A stretch of DNA of 64,000 bases from Pseudomonas izuensis (GCF_009861505.1 NZ_WTFT01000017.1:1-64000); one strand, 5' to 3'. Counted from the first letter of the stretch, positions 42,337 to 51,335 are shown. The notes: generated from the letters alone by a model not told the origin. Translations and numbers: made by a program.

Positions 42337-42404
42337 TATCGCGAGCAGGCTCGCTCCTACAGGGGATTGCGGTCAACTGTGGGAGCGGGCTTGCCCGCGA
42401 TGAC
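42337..42404. repeat. REP units in close inverted arrangement
   Basis: ATCGCGAGCAGGCTCGCTCCTACAGG is followed after a short spacer by CTGTGGGAGCGGGCTTGCCCGCGATG. An isolated truncated unit lies about 80 bases to the left. Confidence 0.82.
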
Positions 42405-42416
42405 ACCGCAAAACCA

Positions 42417-42788
42417 TCAGACCGCTGCGAAACGCTGATCCAGATAAGCAATGATCACCTTGGACTCGTACATCCAGGTGGTCTGGCCGTTCTCTTCGAT
42501 GCGCAGGCACGGCACCTTGATCTTGCCACCTTGCTCCAGCAGGGTCTGGCGGTGCTGCTCGTTGTTCTTCGCATCACGCAGGGCCACCGGCACATTCAGG
42601 CGGCGCAGGGTGCGGCGGGTTTTGACGCAGAACGGGCAGGCGTGGAATTGATACAGGGTCAGGCCCTTGGCGGCGGTTTCGACCTGGGCCTGGGCGGCGG
42701 CGGGGCGCTGCTTCTTGCCGGGGCGAGTAAGGAAGTCGATGAAGATGATCAGTTGGCCGAGGCCGACACGAAGCGCTTTGACGAACAC
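42417..42788 (-). CDS. Glutaredoxin/GST N-terminal domain protein
   Basis: This encodes 123 residues from a GTG at 42788, chosen for a GAGG site upstream and because it yields a short hydrophobic lead (VKALRVGLGQLIIFIDFLTR) before the domain. The frame is open further upstream but runs into a terminator. The core is a thioredoxin fold with the redox motif CPFC in YQFHACPFCVKT, then KVPCLRIEENG (cis-Pro) and YESKVIIAYLD. The product is likely a small glutathione-linked thiol oxidoreductase, possibly membrane-associated by its N-terminal segment. It is 103 bases downstream of folE. Confidence 0.8.
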   Translation of the reverse strand: MFVKALRVGLGQLIIFIDFLTRPGKKQRPAAAQAQVETAAKGLTLYQFHACPFCVKTRRTLRRLNVPVALRDAKNNEQHRQTLLEQGGKIKVPCLRIEENGQTTWMYESKVIIAYLDQRFAAV

Positions 42789-42849
42789 GTTGTAAGCCTC
42801 AATGGGCGAATGAAGAAAGTCGCGCAGCTTACCTGATTTTTCACAGGCG

Positions 42850-42878
42850 AAAAAAAACCGGCGATGAATGCCGGTTTT
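42850..42878. terminator. Rho-independent terminator after folE
   Basis: A run, AACCGGC, loop GATGAAT, GCCGGTT and TT; usable on either strand. It lies 14 bases after the folE stop. Confidence 0.82.
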
Positions 42879-42891
42879 CCTGTGTTGCGAA

Positions 42892-43437
42892 TTACTTGAT
42901 GAGGCTGAGGAATTCGCTGCGGGTCGCGGCGTTCTCACGGAACTCGCCGAGCATCACCGAGGTGATCATCGTCGAATTCTGCTTTTCCACACCGCGCATC
43001 ATCATGCACATGTGCTTGGCCTCGATCACCACCGCAACGCCCAGGGCGCCGGTGACCTGCTGGACCGCATCGGCGATCTGGCGGCTGAGGTTTTCCTGGA
43101 TCTGCAGGCGGCGGGCATACATATCGACGATCCGCGCGACCTTGGACAACCCCAGCACCTTGCCGCTCGGGATGTAGGCGACATGGGCCTTGCCGATGAA
43201 CGGCAGCAGGTGGTGTTCGCACAACGAGTAGAGCTCGATGTCCTTGACCAGCACCATTTCGCTGTTGTCGGAGCTGAACAAGGCACCGTTGGTGACTTCT
43301 TCGAGCGTCTGTTCATAACCGCGGCAGAGGTACTGCATGGCTTTGGCGGCACGTTTTGGCGTGTCGAGCAGGCCTTCGCGGGACACGTCCTCGCCCAATT
43401 GGCCGAGGATCGCGGTGTAATTCTGTTCCAGGGACAT
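42892..43437 (-). CDS. folE: GTP cyclohydrolase I (FolE1)
   Basis: This encodes 181 residues. Zinc and catalytic residues are present: C73, H75, H76 in SLCEHHLLPF and C144 in KHMCMMMRG, plus GLSKVARIVD and ARRLQIQENL. It converts GTP to 7,8-dihydroneopterin triphosphate for folate and related pterins, as a decamer in the cytoplasm. Pseudomonads often carry more than one folE copy. It lies downstream of the Smr gene on the same strand. Confidence 0.96.
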   Translation of the reverse strand: MSLEQNYTAILGQLGEDVSREGLLDTPKRAAKAMQYLCRGYEQTLEEVTNGALFSSDNSEMVLVKDIELYSLCEHHLLPFIGKAHVAYIPSGKVLGLSKVARIVDMYARRLQIQENLSRQIADAVQQVTGALGVAVVIEAKHMCMMMRGVEKQNSTMITSVMLGEFRENAATRSEFLSLIK

Positions 43438-43514
43438 GAAACTACCTGTGGGATTTTACGCAAAGAACAAGGGTACGGTGGCGGACACGGCGCTGCAAGC
43501 GTGACGCATCAGCT

Positions 43515-44072
43515 TTACTCGTCGCGACCTTCCATCATGGTGCGTTTGAGCATCACATAAACCGCGCCGGCACCGCCATGTTTCGCCTGGCAGGAAGTGA
43601 AGCCAAGCACTTGCGGATGCTGGCGTAACCAGGTGTTGACGTGGCTTTTGATCATCGGTCGCTTGCCGTCCAGGCGCACGGCCTTGCCATGGGTGACGCG
43701 CACGCAGCGGATTTCGAATTTGGTGGCTTCCGCCAGGAAGGCCCAAAGGGTTTCCCGGGCCTTTTCCACGTTCATGCCATGCAGGTCGAGGCTGCCTTCG
43801 AACGGAATCTGTCCGATCTTGAGCTTGCGCATCTGGCTTTCCTGCACGCCGTCGCGGGCCCACATCAACTCGTCTTCAGGGCCGACATCAATGACAAACT
43901 GATCGGACAGCCCATCAACGGTGGCGGCATCGGTACGCACGGTAGCGGCCTGTCGCAGCTTGGCGATCTGCGCTCGGTCAGCCTTGGGTTTGCCGGTGTC
44001 GGCGCGATCGTGCTTGATCGGCTTGACGCCGTGGATCGCGCTTTTGAACAGGGAAAAATCGTCGTCTTGCAT
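43515..44072 (-). CDS. Smr-domain protein (SmrB/YfcN-like)
   Basis: This encodes 185 residues. A charged N-terminal region of about 90 residues precedes a C-terminal Smr domain with LDLHGMNVEKA, RCVRVTHGKA and KHGGAGAVYVML in the expected order. The family includes nucleases that cleave mRNA at collided ribosomes (SmrB) and MutS2-type C-terminal nucleases. The short stand-alone form with an N-terminal extension points to the YfcN/SmrB type. It is upstream of folE, same strand, 77 bases apart. Confidence 0.9.
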   Translation of the reverse strand: MQDDDFSLFKSAIHGVKPIKHDRADTGKPKADRAQIAKLRQAATVRTDAATVDGLSDQFVIDVGPEDELMWARDGVQESQMRKLKIGQIPFEGSLDLHGMNVEKARETLWAFLAEATKFEIRCVRVTHGKAVRLDGKRPMIKSHVNTWLRQHPQVLGFTSCQAKHGGAGAVYVMLKRTMMEGRDE

Positions 44073-44148
44073 GTCAGCCTCCGCGAAGGGCGGCCAGTTT
44101 ACCCAACTCGAAGCGAATGGGGGCGCGACAAAATGCGCTGCATTCGGC

Positions 44149-44469
44149 TCAGTCGTGTTTTTTCATCAAATGCGGGGACATGTTCAGCTCCCTCGACTGC
44201 CGTGAGCGGCGTCGGCAGCGACGCCACAACCACACGCCGAGATACAGCACGAACAGCCCGATCGCCAGGATCACCGCCGCCCCGGCGCGGTTGGTGTTCA
44301 ACTCGCCCAGGGCAGGTGCGTGGCCCAGCAGGCTGGCGACACCGGCCATGGCGAGCAGCACGCCACAGGTTGCCAGCAACGCAGCGAATGCTGCGCCGAT
44401 TCGAAAACGCCAGTTGCGTTGGCCTTTGGGCCGCAAGCGGCGAGCGTCAAAACCATCGGATAACTTCAT
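44149..44469 (-). CDS. Small membrane protein
   Basis: This encodes 106 residues from the ATG at 44469, which has GAGGAAGG at good spacing; a TTG five codons earlier is also in frame. An Arg-rich N-terminus (to about 24) is followed by two hydrophobic segments (about 25-49 and 62-82). A strongly basic WRRCRRRSRQSR stretch and a short tail follow. The family is not recognised. By the positive-inside rule both ends should be cytoplasmic. Confidence 0.65.
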   Translation of the reverse strand: MKLSDGFDARRLRPKGQRNWRFRIGAAFAALLATCGVLLAMAGVASLLGHAPALGELNTNRAGAAVILAIGLFVLYLGVWLWRRCRRRSRQSRELNMSPHLMKKHD

Positions 44470-44564
44470 TCCGACCTTCCTCAATGGGTATCGGCCCTTC
44501 GACCGGAAGTTGACCGGGATGTTCCTGAGGCTAAGACAATTACGGCTAATGAGAGGCTTTTACG

Positions 44565-44591
44565 GATGAGCGGCGGCATGAACCGCTCATC
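44565..44591. repeat. Inverted repeat downstream of isochorismatase-like gene
   Basis: GATGAGCGG, 9-base loop, CCGCTCATC. The stem is perfect but no T run follows, so termination is uncertain. Confidence 0.45.
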
Positions 44592-44600
44592 AAGCGTCGA

Positions 44601-45191
44601 TCAGACCAGGTCGTTGGTCTGGGCGACGGCGGCAAAGTTGTCCGCCATGATCGCCATTTCGGTCCGCTGCACATCCTCGGCGCTCAGGACACCGCCTTTG
44701 TACGGCAGATCGCGGGTGGCGCAGGCGTCCTCCACGAGGGTGCAACGGAAACCCAGGTTTTTCGCTGCTCGAACCGTGGTACTGACGCTGGAATGACTCA
44801 TGAAGCCGCACACCACCAGGTCCACCGAACCCAGATCTTCCAGGCGCTTTTTCAGATCCGTGCCGTGGAATGCACTCGGCAGGATCTTTTCTATCTTGAT
44901 TTCGCCGGCAAGCGGCTCCAGCCCAGGGATGAATTGCCCGCGCTCACCGCGTGGGTCGAACAGACCACCGACAGTGCCGAGGTGGCTGACATGCACGATC
45001 GGCCGGCCGGCCGCACGGGCAGCAGTCACCAATTTCTTGATGTTCGCGACAGCCGCATCCATGCCGCTCAGGGCCAGGGGACCGCTGAGGTATTCTTTCT
45101 GGGCATCGATGATGATCAGCGTCGCATGACTCAGTTTGGCGGCTGCATAACCGCGGCCGCTGAGTTGAAACATCGTTTGTGGAACGGACAT
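44601..45191 (-). CDS. Isochorismatase-family hydrolase with Ser in the Cys position
   Basis: This encodes 196 residues from 45191 (AAGGAG upstream). It has the isochorismatase-like fold with catalytic Asp (D29, LIIIDAQKEY) and Lys (K102) in place. The usual nucleophile motif THMCVSTT reads SHSSVSTT here, putting Ser135 where the Cys should be; the DNA reads TCC AGC, so this is not a one-base slip from TGC alone at both positions. Cys-dependent amidase activity is therefore doubtful. Isochorismatases proper also lack the Cys and act by another mechanism. The substrate is unknown. It is divergent from prmB. Confidence 0.82.
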   Translation of the reverse strand: MSVPQTMFQLSGRGYAAAKLSHATLIIIDAQKEYLSGPLALSGMDAAVANIKKLVTAARAAGRPIVHVSHLGTVGGLFDPRGERGQFIPGLEPLAGEIKIEKILPSAFHGTDLKKRLEDLGSVDLVVCGFMSHSSVSTTVRAAKNLGFRCTLVEDACATRDLPYKGGVLSAEDVQRTEMAIMADNFAAVAQTNDLV

Positions 45192-45430
45192 TCTGGGGCT
45201 CCTTGGAGTGGGGCTTTTGCGACATTGTCCTCTGGCTGAGCGCTTCTGTGAATCGCTACCATCGTAGGCACCGTCGTTACTGGCGTGCAGCGTTGTCAAG
45301 TGGCCCGTTTTGTTCAATGCCCAGCTGTAAAAAGAGATTAGTCCTACATCTGCCGCGGTGTATTTCCCGCGTCGTCGTGGCGACGTTAGGCTGTTAGAAT
45401 CGCCCGTCGATTTTTCTGGAGTTTGCCGTC

Positions 45431-46339
45431 GTGATCACTTCCCGCCTTCGTACCCTGCGTGACCATATCCGTTGGGCCGTCAGCCGCTTCCATGGGGAGG
45501 ATCTGTTTTTCGGCCATGGGACCGACAATGCCTGGGACGAGGCCCGTCAACTGGTGTTGGGTGCACTGCACTTGCCGTGGGAAATCGCTGACAGCTACCT
45601 CGACTGCAATCTGGAAGAAGACGAAGTGGCCCACTTGCAGCTGTTGCTCAAGCGCCGCATCGAAGAGCGTGTACCGACCGCTTACCTTTTGAACGAGGCC
45701 TGGTTCTGCGGCATGTCGTTCATTGTCGATGAGCGTGTGCTGATCCCGCGTTCGCCGATCGGCGAGTTGATCGAAAACCGTTTTACCCCATGGCTGGGCA
45801 CCGAGCCTGCACGAATTCTCGACCTGTGCACCGGCTCGGGGTGCATCGGTATCGCCTGCGCCTACGAGTTCCAGAACGCCGAAGTGGTGCTGGCCGATCT
45901 GTCGTTCGAAGCGCTGGAAGTGGCCAATCAGAACATCGAGCGTCACGGCGTCGATGAGCGGGTGTACACGGTGCAGGGTGATGGTTTCGATGGCTTGCCG
46001 GGGCAGCGTTTCGACCTGATCGTGTCGAATCCGCCGTACGTTGACGCCGAAGATTTTGCCGACATGCCGGACGAGTACCAGCATGAACCGGAACTGGGCC
46101 TGGCCTGCGGTGACGATGGCTTGAACCTGGTGCGACGCATGCTTGCCGAAGCGGCGGATCACCTGACCGAGAAGGGCTTGCTGATTGTCGAGGTGGGCAA
46201 CAGCCAGGTGCACGTCGAAGCGTTGTACCCGGAAGTCGACTTCGCCTGGCTGGAGTTCGAGCGTGGCGGGCATGGTGTGTTCATGTTGACGGCCGAGCAA
46301 TGCCGGGATCATCAGGTGCTGTTCGCTTCTCGCGTCTGA
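45431..46339 (+). CDS. prmB: Ribosomal protein L3 glutamine N5-methyltransferase
   Basis: This encodes 302 residues, normal for PrmB. The SAM-binding motif DLCTGSGCIG is at 131-140 and the catalytic NPPY at 200-203. The PrmB-specific N-terminal domain is present. The enzyme methylates a Gln of ribosomal protein L3 during 50S assembly. In pseudomonads it commonly sits near aroC, as here (aroC is 2 kb downstream). Confidence 0.96.
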   Translation: MITSRLRTLRDHIRWAVSRFHGEDLFFGHGTDNAWDEARQLVLGALHLPWEIADSYLDCNLEEDEVAHLQLLLKRRIEERVPTAYLLNEAWFCGMSFIVDERVLIPRSPIGELIENRFTPWLGTEPARILDLCTGSGCIGIACAYEFQNAEVVLADLSFEALEVANQNIERHGVDERVYTVQGDGFDGLPGQRFDLIVSNPPYVDAEDFADMPDEYQHEPELGLACGDDGLNLVRRMLAEAADHLTEKGLLIVEVGNSQVHVEALYPEVDFAWLEFERGGHGVFMLTAEQCRDHQVLFASRV

Positions 46340-46350
46340 CCTTTAAAACC

Positions 46351-46443
46351 TATCGCGGGCAAGCCCGCTCCCACAGGATTTATGTCGTACTCGAAGGATG
46401 CGATAACATAAATCCTGTGGGAGCGTGGCTTGCCCGCGATGGT
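46351..46443. repeat. REP pair
   Basis: Inverted CGCGGGCAAGCCCGCTCCCACAG units; the inner arms GGATTTATGT/ACATAAATCC are also complementary, making a long palindrome between convergent genes. Confidence 0.9.
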
Positions 46444-46463
46444 CGCGCCGCGGTTTCAAGCCT

Positions 46464-47255
46464 TCAACGGTGCGTCGCAATCCAGATCAACAACCCCGCC
46501 TGAAACACCGCGAACGCTACCAGGCAGGTAATGGTGAAACGCAGCCCGGCGTCTTCGCGTTTGTACTTGCTGACCTTTTCTTCGTGCTTCTTGAGTTGGA
46601 CTTCCTGCTCGGCCAGGTTCTGCTCGGCCTGCTGGAGCATCTGCGCGGCTTCAAGAATCTCCACGATTTGCAGTTTTTCCGTGTTCCAGTCACCCAACAG
46701 GTCGCTGACTCGCACCTCTTTGACGCTGCCCTTCAGATGCTGGGCGTCGGCGTAGACCACATCGAAACCGTGCACACTCAAAAAATGATCGCGGCGCAGG
46801 CGCGTGTCTTCGTTCAGCGCGTCCTTGTTGTTGAGATCGCTGCCGTCGACGGTGTAACCGGGCCAGCGCGCCTTCGCCCAGTTAATGCCTTGCGCCGCCA
46901 TGAATCGGCCGATGCCGCGATTCAGCGGTTCGATCTGCAGGCCGCTTTCCGGCGCGAAATGCACGCGTTTTTCAGTGTGGTCGACCCACACGTCCAGATG
47001 GTTCTGTTCCTTGCGCACCCGCTGGGCGGGCAGGGAGATGGTCATGCGCAACAGGCTGCGCTGATGGTCGTTACGTTCGGCGTAACCGAACTCGACAAAA
47101 CGCAAGGGCCGCCCACCGGTGTTGCGATCAGTCTGCAACGGTGCCAGGCGGAGCATCTTGTGGTGCTCGACGTGGACGTCCGCCCATGGCAGCTCGACCG
47201 CTGGCGGTGCGTCTTGTTCAGCGGTGGTGTCGGGTGAAGTCTGGGTATCAGTCAT
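46464..47255 (-). CDS. Unknown tail-anchored coiled-coil protein
   Basis: This encodes 263 residues. An acidic, disordered N-terminus (1-30) and a soluble domain (about 30-185) precede a heptad-rich coiled coil (about 190-232, rich in Gln/Glu/Lys). One C-terminal transmembrane helix (about 238-258) ends in WIATHR. This is a type IV (tail-anchored) topology with the bulk in the cytoplasm, uncommon among bacterial proteins. No enzyme motif is seen. It is the only gene between two convergent or divergent neighbours, so context gives no function. Confidence 0.7.
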   Translation of the reverse strand: MTDTQTSPDTTAEQDAPPAVELPWADVHVEHHKMLRLAPLQTDRNTGGRPLRFVEFGYAERNDHQRSLLRMTISLPAQRVRKEQNHLDVWVDHTEKRVHFAPESGLQIEPLNRGIGRFMAAQGINWAKARWPGYTVDGSDLNNKDALNEDTRLRRDHFLSVHGFDVVYADAQHLKGSVKEVRVSDLLGDWNTEKLQIVEILEAAQMLQQAEQNLAEQEVQLKKHEEKVSKYKREDAGLRFTITCLVAFAVFQAGLLIWIATHR

Positions 47256-47353
47256 AACGGCGAGATCCTGTCCAAGCTCTGCTGCCGCCAGCTATTGCGC
47301 TGGCGACAATGGCTTATCGGCCGTTTTTTTCAGGACTGGAGGGCAAAAAGAGG

Positions 47354-48307
47354 TTAACTGGAGCGAAGTCCGTCAATAAACCCGAGGATTCGCGCGCCCA
47401 GTTCCGCCGCCAATGGCAAATTCGGATCTTTGTAGGAGGCCAACTGGCGTTTCACGTCGTTGGGGACGATGCGCATGACGTGGTTCATGCCTTCGATCAG
47501 CGCCAGTTCGGCGTCCGGTTTGGCCGCCTTGAGCAGGCGGGCATCATTGACCCCGACCTGGATATCGTTGCTGCCCTGAATGATCAGCGCCGGCATTTTC
47601 AAGCGGGCGAAGGCCGCCGCCGGGTCCTGGCGGAACAGTGAAATCAGGTACGGTTGCACGCTCGGGCGGAAAATCACTTGCAGTTGCGGCGGCACATTGT
47701 CGTCGGTTTTGCCGGCCTTGAGGCTATCGAGCAGCTCATTGCTGCGCAGCATCAATGGCGGCGGCAGGCGATTGCCCAATTGCTGGCGCAACACCTGATC
47801 GATCGGCCGGGCCGTGCCGGACATGGAAATTACTGCCGTCGCATCGACGCTCGGTGCGGCGAGGCTGGCGATCAACGCGCCTTCGCTGTGCCCCAGCAGG
47901 ATCAGTTGGCCAAAGCGCGGATCGGTTTTAAGCTTCTGGCCCCAGGCCTCAGCGTCGGCAACATAGGCCTCCACCGTCAGGTTTCGCTCGTCCGGCGTGG
48001 CCGCCAGGCTGGCCGCCACGCCACGTTTGTCGTAACGCACGCTGGCGATGTTGTGTTTGGCCAGGACCCAGGCCAGGCGTTTGAGACTGTCATTGCGCCC
48101 GCCGTCGGGGTTATTGCCGTCGCGATCCGTAGGACCGGAGCCGGAGATGATCAGGACAACCGGTACCGGTTTGTCGGACTTGGGCAGTAACAGCGAGCCG
48201 AAAAGCTCGCCGGTACCGGTGTCCAGGGTGATCGGCCGTTGCAGGACAGTGGCCTGGGCGAAGCCGGAAATCAGGGTAAGGCTCAAGATCAAAACTCGCA
48301 GCATCAT
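47354..48307 (-). CDS. Exported alpha/beta hydrolase
   Basis: This encodes 317 residues from 48307 (a second ATG follows immediately). A signal peptide (MLRVLILSLTLISGFAQA) predicts periplasmic location. The alpha/beta-hydrolase fold has the oxyanion region IISGSGPTDRDG, the nucleophile elbow GHSEGA (Ser141), an Asp in QGSNDIQV and a His in EGMNHVMR. Similar proteins act as esterases or serine aminopeptidase-like hydrolases; the substrate is unknown. It is divergent from aroC. Confidence 0.88.
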   Translation of the reverse strand: MMLRVLILSLTLISGFAQATVLQRPITLDTGTGELFGSLLLPKSDKPVPVVLIISGSGPTDRDGNNPDGGRNDSLKRLAWVLAKHNIASVRYDKRGVAASLAATPDERNLTVEAYVADAEAWGQKLKTDPRFGQLILLGHSEGALIASLAAPSVDATAVISMSGTARPIDQVLRQQLGNRLPPPLMLRSNELLDSLKAGKTDDNVPPQLQVIFRPSVQPYLISLFRQDPAAAFARLKMPALIIQGSNDIQVGVNDARLLKAAKPDAELALIEGMNHVMRIVPNDVKRQLASYKDPNLPLAAELGARILGFIDGLRSS

Positions 48308-48436
48308 CACGCCATTATCAACAGAATGCCGGTTGGACTCCCGGGCACCCATAAGGTTCGAGGATGAACTACTTGGGTAGCCTGCGTATACTGGCGCGCA
48401 TTACGTATTTGGGTTCGATTTCACGGAGCGTCCTGC

Positions 48437-49528
48437 ATGTCCGGCAATACCTACGGCAAGCTGTTCACTGTCACCACCGCTGGCGAAAGCCATGGGCCGG
48501 CGTTGGTCGCCATTGTCGATGGCTGCCCGCCGGGCCTGGAGATCTCCCTGGAGGATCTGCAGCGCGATCTGGACCGCCGCAAGCCCGGCACCAGCCGTCA
48601 CACCACCCAGCGCCAGGAAGCCGACGAGGTCGAAATCCTTTCCGGCGTGTTCGAAGGTCGCACCACGGGTTGCTCTATTGGCCTGTTGATCCGCAATACC
48701 GACCAGAAGTCCAAGGACTACTCGGCAATCAAGGATCTGTTCCGCCCGGCCCACGCCGACTACACCTACCACCACAAATACGGTGAACGCGATTACCGTG
48801 GCGGCGGTCGCAGTTCGGCCCGTGAAACCGCCATGCGCGTTGCCGCTGGTGCGATTGCGAAAAAGTACCTGGCCACCCAGGGCATCGTCATTCGCGGTTA
48901 CATGAGCCAGTTGGGCCCGATCGAAATCCCGTTCAAGACCTGGGATTCGGTGGAACAGAACGCGTTCTTCAGCCCTGATCCGGACAAGGTGCCGGAGCTG
49001 GAAGCCTATATGGACCAGTTGCGTCGCGACCAGGATTCGGTCGGCGCGAAGATCACGGTGGTTGCCGAAGGCGTGATGCCGGGCCTCGGCGAGCCGATCT
49101 TCGACCGTCTCGACGCGGAATTGGCCCATGCGCTGATGAGCATCAACGCGGTCAAGGGCGTGGAAATCGGTGCCGGTTTCGCCAGCGTCGCCCAGCGCGG
49201 CACCGAGCACCGCGATGAAATGACCCCGCAAGGTTTTCTCAGCAACAACGCTGGCGGCATTCTGGGCGGCATCTCGTCCGGTCAGCCGATCGTGGCGCAT
49301 CTGGCATTGAAACCGACGTCGAGCATCACCACGCCGGGCCGTTCCATCGACATCCATGGCAATCCGGTGGAGGTCATCACCAAGGGTCGTCACGACCCGT
49401 GCGTCGGCATCCGCGCCACGCCGATTGCCGAAGCGATGATGGCCATCGTGCTGATGGACCATCTGTTGCGTCACCGTGGGCAGAATGCCGATGTGCGCGT
49501 GAGCACACCGGTGCTGGGTCAGCTCTGA
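48437..49528 (+). CDS. aroC: Chorismate synthase
   Basis: This encodes 363 residues. Signature regions are present: TAGESHGPALV near residue 15, RSSARETAMRVAAGA, and GRHDPCVGIRATPIAEAM near the C-terminus. It forms chorismate from 5-enolpyruvylshikimate-3-phosphate using reduced FMN, the last common step to aromatic amino acids. It leads a run with the MFS and mtn genes. Confidence 0.98.
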   Translation: MSGNTYGKLFTVTTAGESHGPALVAIVDGCPPGLEISLEDLQRDLDRRKPGTSRHTTQRQEADEVEILSGVFEGRTTGCSIGLLIRNTDQKSKDYSAIKDLFRPAHADYTYHHKYGERDYRGGGRSSARETAMRVAAGAIAKKYLATQGIVIRGYMSQLGPIEIPFKTWDSVEQNAFFSPDPDKVPELEAYMDQLRRDQDSVGAKITVVAEGVMPGLGEPIFDRLDAELAHALMSINAVKGVEIGAGFASVAQRGTEHRDEMTPQGFLSNNAGGILGGISSGQPIVAHLALKPTSSITTPGRSIDIHGNPVEVITKGRHDPCVGIRATPIAEAMMAIVLMDHLLRHRGQNADVRVSTPVLGQL

Positions 49529-49557
49529 ATGGCTGACTTGAATAGCGCCGCAGTCTG

Positions 49558-50706
49558 ATGGCTGCGGCGCTCCCGTACTGGCGGCTTTCCAGTTTCTACC
49601 TTTTCTATTTCGCCTTGCTCGGTTCGACAGCGCCGTTTCTGGCGCTGTACTTCGATCATCTGGGGTTTTCCGCCGCGCGCATCGGCGAACTGGTGGCGAT
49701 TCCGATGCTGATGCGTTGCGTGGCGCCGAACATCTGGGGCTGGCTCGGTGATTACACCGGTCGACGCCTGGCCATCGTGCGCTTCGGCGCCGTCTGCACA
49801 CTGCTGACCTTCTCGCTGATTTTCGTCAGCAAGACCTACGCCTGGCTGGCGATGGTCATGGCCCTGCATGCGTTCTTCTGGCACGCGGTGCTGCCGCAGT
49901 TCGAGGTCATCACCCTGGCGCATTTGCAGGGGCAGACCTCACGCTACAGCCAGATCCGCTTGTGGGGTTCCATCGGTTTCATCATCACCGTGGTCGCGCT
50001 TGGGCGCCTGTTCGAATGGTTGAGCCTGGATATTTATCCGGCGGCGCTGGTACTGATCATGGCCGGGATCGTACTGAGCAGCCTGTGGGTGCCGAACGCG
50101 CAGCCGGTCCAGGGCGAACGATTGGCGGGTGAGGGCTTCCTCGGCCAATTGCGCAGCCCCGGCGTGCTGGCTTTTTACGCTTGCGTGGCATTGATGCAGA
50201 TGAGCCATGGGCCGTATTACACCTTCCTGACCCTGCACCTTGAGCGATTGGGCTACAGCCGCGGGGTGATCGGCATGCTCTGGGCCGTCGGCGTGGTCGC
50301 CGAAGTGTTGATGTTCATGGCCATGAGCAAGATCCTCGCGCGCTTCTCGTTGCGTCGGGTGCTGCTGGCGAGTTTCCTGCTGGCGGCGTTGCGTTGGTTG
50401 CTGCTCGGTTCGCTGGCCGAGTTTCTCTGGGTGTTGTTGTTTGCCCAGGTGCTGCACGCAGCGACGTTCGGCAGCTTTCACGCCGCTGCCATTTCCTTCG
50501 TGCAACGTAGTTTCGGTGCGCGCCAGCAAGGGCAGGGCCAGGCGTTGTACGCCGCACTGGCCGGTACTGGCGGTGCACTGGGCGCGTTGTATTCCGGCTA
50601 CAGCTGGAATGCCCTCGGCGCGGCATGGACCTTTAGTATTGCCAGTCTCGCAGCCCTCGCGGCTGCCGTTATCATTGCCACACGCATGCAAGAGGACAGG
50701 CCATGA
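49558..50706 (+). CDS. MFS transporter (HcaT/MFS_1-like)
   Basis: This encodes 382 residues with twelve predicted membrane helices and the GWLGDYTGRR loop typical of MFS signature A. It belongs to the MFS_1-like group that includes the 3-phenylpropionate transporter HcaT. It sits 29 bases after aroC and its stop overlaps the mtnB start (ATGA), so translation with the methionine salvage genes is coupled. Whether it moves a salvage intermediate is inference. Confidence 0.88.
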   Translation: MAAALPYWRLSSFYLFYFALLGSTAPFLALYFDHLGFSAARIGELVAIPMLMRCVAPNIWGWLGDYTGRRLAIVRFGAVCTLLTFSLIFVSKTYAWLAMVMALHAFFWHAVLPQFEVITLAHLQGQTSRYSQIRLWGSIGFIITVVALGRLFEWLSLDIYPAALVLIMAGIVLSSLWVPNAQPVQGERLAGEGFLGQLRSPGVLAFYACVALMQMSHGPYYTFLTLHLERLGYSRGVIGMLWAVGVVAEVLMFMAMSKILARFSLRRVLLASFLLAALRWLLLGSLAEFLWVLLFAQVLHAATFGSFHAAAISFVQRSFGARQQGQGQALYAALAGTGGALGALYSGYSWNALGAAWTFSIASLAALAAAVIIATRMQEDRP

Positions 50707-51323
50707 GCCTTACCCGTGAACACCTCGCCCAGGAAATCATCGACGCCGGGCGTTTTCTGTATGGCCGCGGCTGGTCGCCGGCCACCAGCAGCAATTATTC
50801 GACCCGACTGTCGCCGACTGAAGCCTTGCTGACGGTGTCGGGCAAGCACAAGGGCCAGTTGGGCCTTGACGATGTACTTGCCACCGACCTCGCCGGTAAC
50901 AGCCTGGAGCCGGGCAAGAAACCGTCCGCCGAAACCCTGCTGCACACGCAGCTCTACAGCTGGCGCCCGGAGATCGGCGCCGTGCTGCACACCCATTCGG
51001 TGAACGCCACGGTGCTGTCGCGCCTGACGCCGCAAGACTTCATCGAGTTCGAGGACTACGAACTGCAAAAAGCCTTCAGCGGCGTGACGACCCACGAGTC
51101 CCGGGTGCGGGTGCCGATTTTCGACAACGATCAGGACATTGCGCGGCTGGCCGCCAAGGTGCAGCCTTGGCTGGACGCCCATCCCGATTGCGTCGGATAC
51201 CTGATTCGTGGCCACGGCCTCTACACCTGGGGCGCGCGGATGAGCGATGCGCTACGGCAGATCGAAGCCTTTGAATTTTTGTTTGAGTGCGAGCTGAAGA
51301 CCCGCTCGCTCCTTAACCGTTAA
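50703..51323 (+). CDS. mtnB: Methylthioribulose-1-phosphate dehydratase
   Basis: This encodes 206 residues. It is a class II aldolase-fold zinc enzyme: HTHSVNATVLSR (H96, H98) and HGLYTWG carry the metal ligands, and Glu in the KKPSAE region is catalytic. It dehydrates 5-methylthioribulose-1-phosphate in methionine salvage. It is followed after 12 bases by mtnD. Confidence 0.96.
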   Translation: MSLTREHLAQEIIDAGRFLYGRGWSPATSSNYSTRLSPTEALLTVSGKHKGQLGLDDVLATDLAGNSLEPGKKPSAETLLHTQLYSWRPEIGAVLHTHSVNATVLSRLTPQDFIEFEDYELQKAFSGVTTHESRVRVPIFDNDQDIARLAAKVQPWLDAHPDCVGYLIRGHGLYTWGARMSDALRQIEAFEFLFECELKTRSLLNR

Positions 51324-51335
51324 GGAGTTGCCCTG

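Larger units (their letters stand above)
42032..42416. promoter_or_regulatory. Upstream region of the purine permease with repeats
   Basis: These 385 bases hold the permease promoter and operator, a partial REP (about 42239-42260), a terminator (42275-42306) and a REP cluster (42337-42404), each listed separately where firm. No gene is seen. Confidence 0.6.

Noticed and set aside
42789..42938. Longer N-terminus for the glutaredoxin-like protein
   Set aside because: It would read through the folE terminator hairpin; the GTG at 42788 has a ribosome-binding site.
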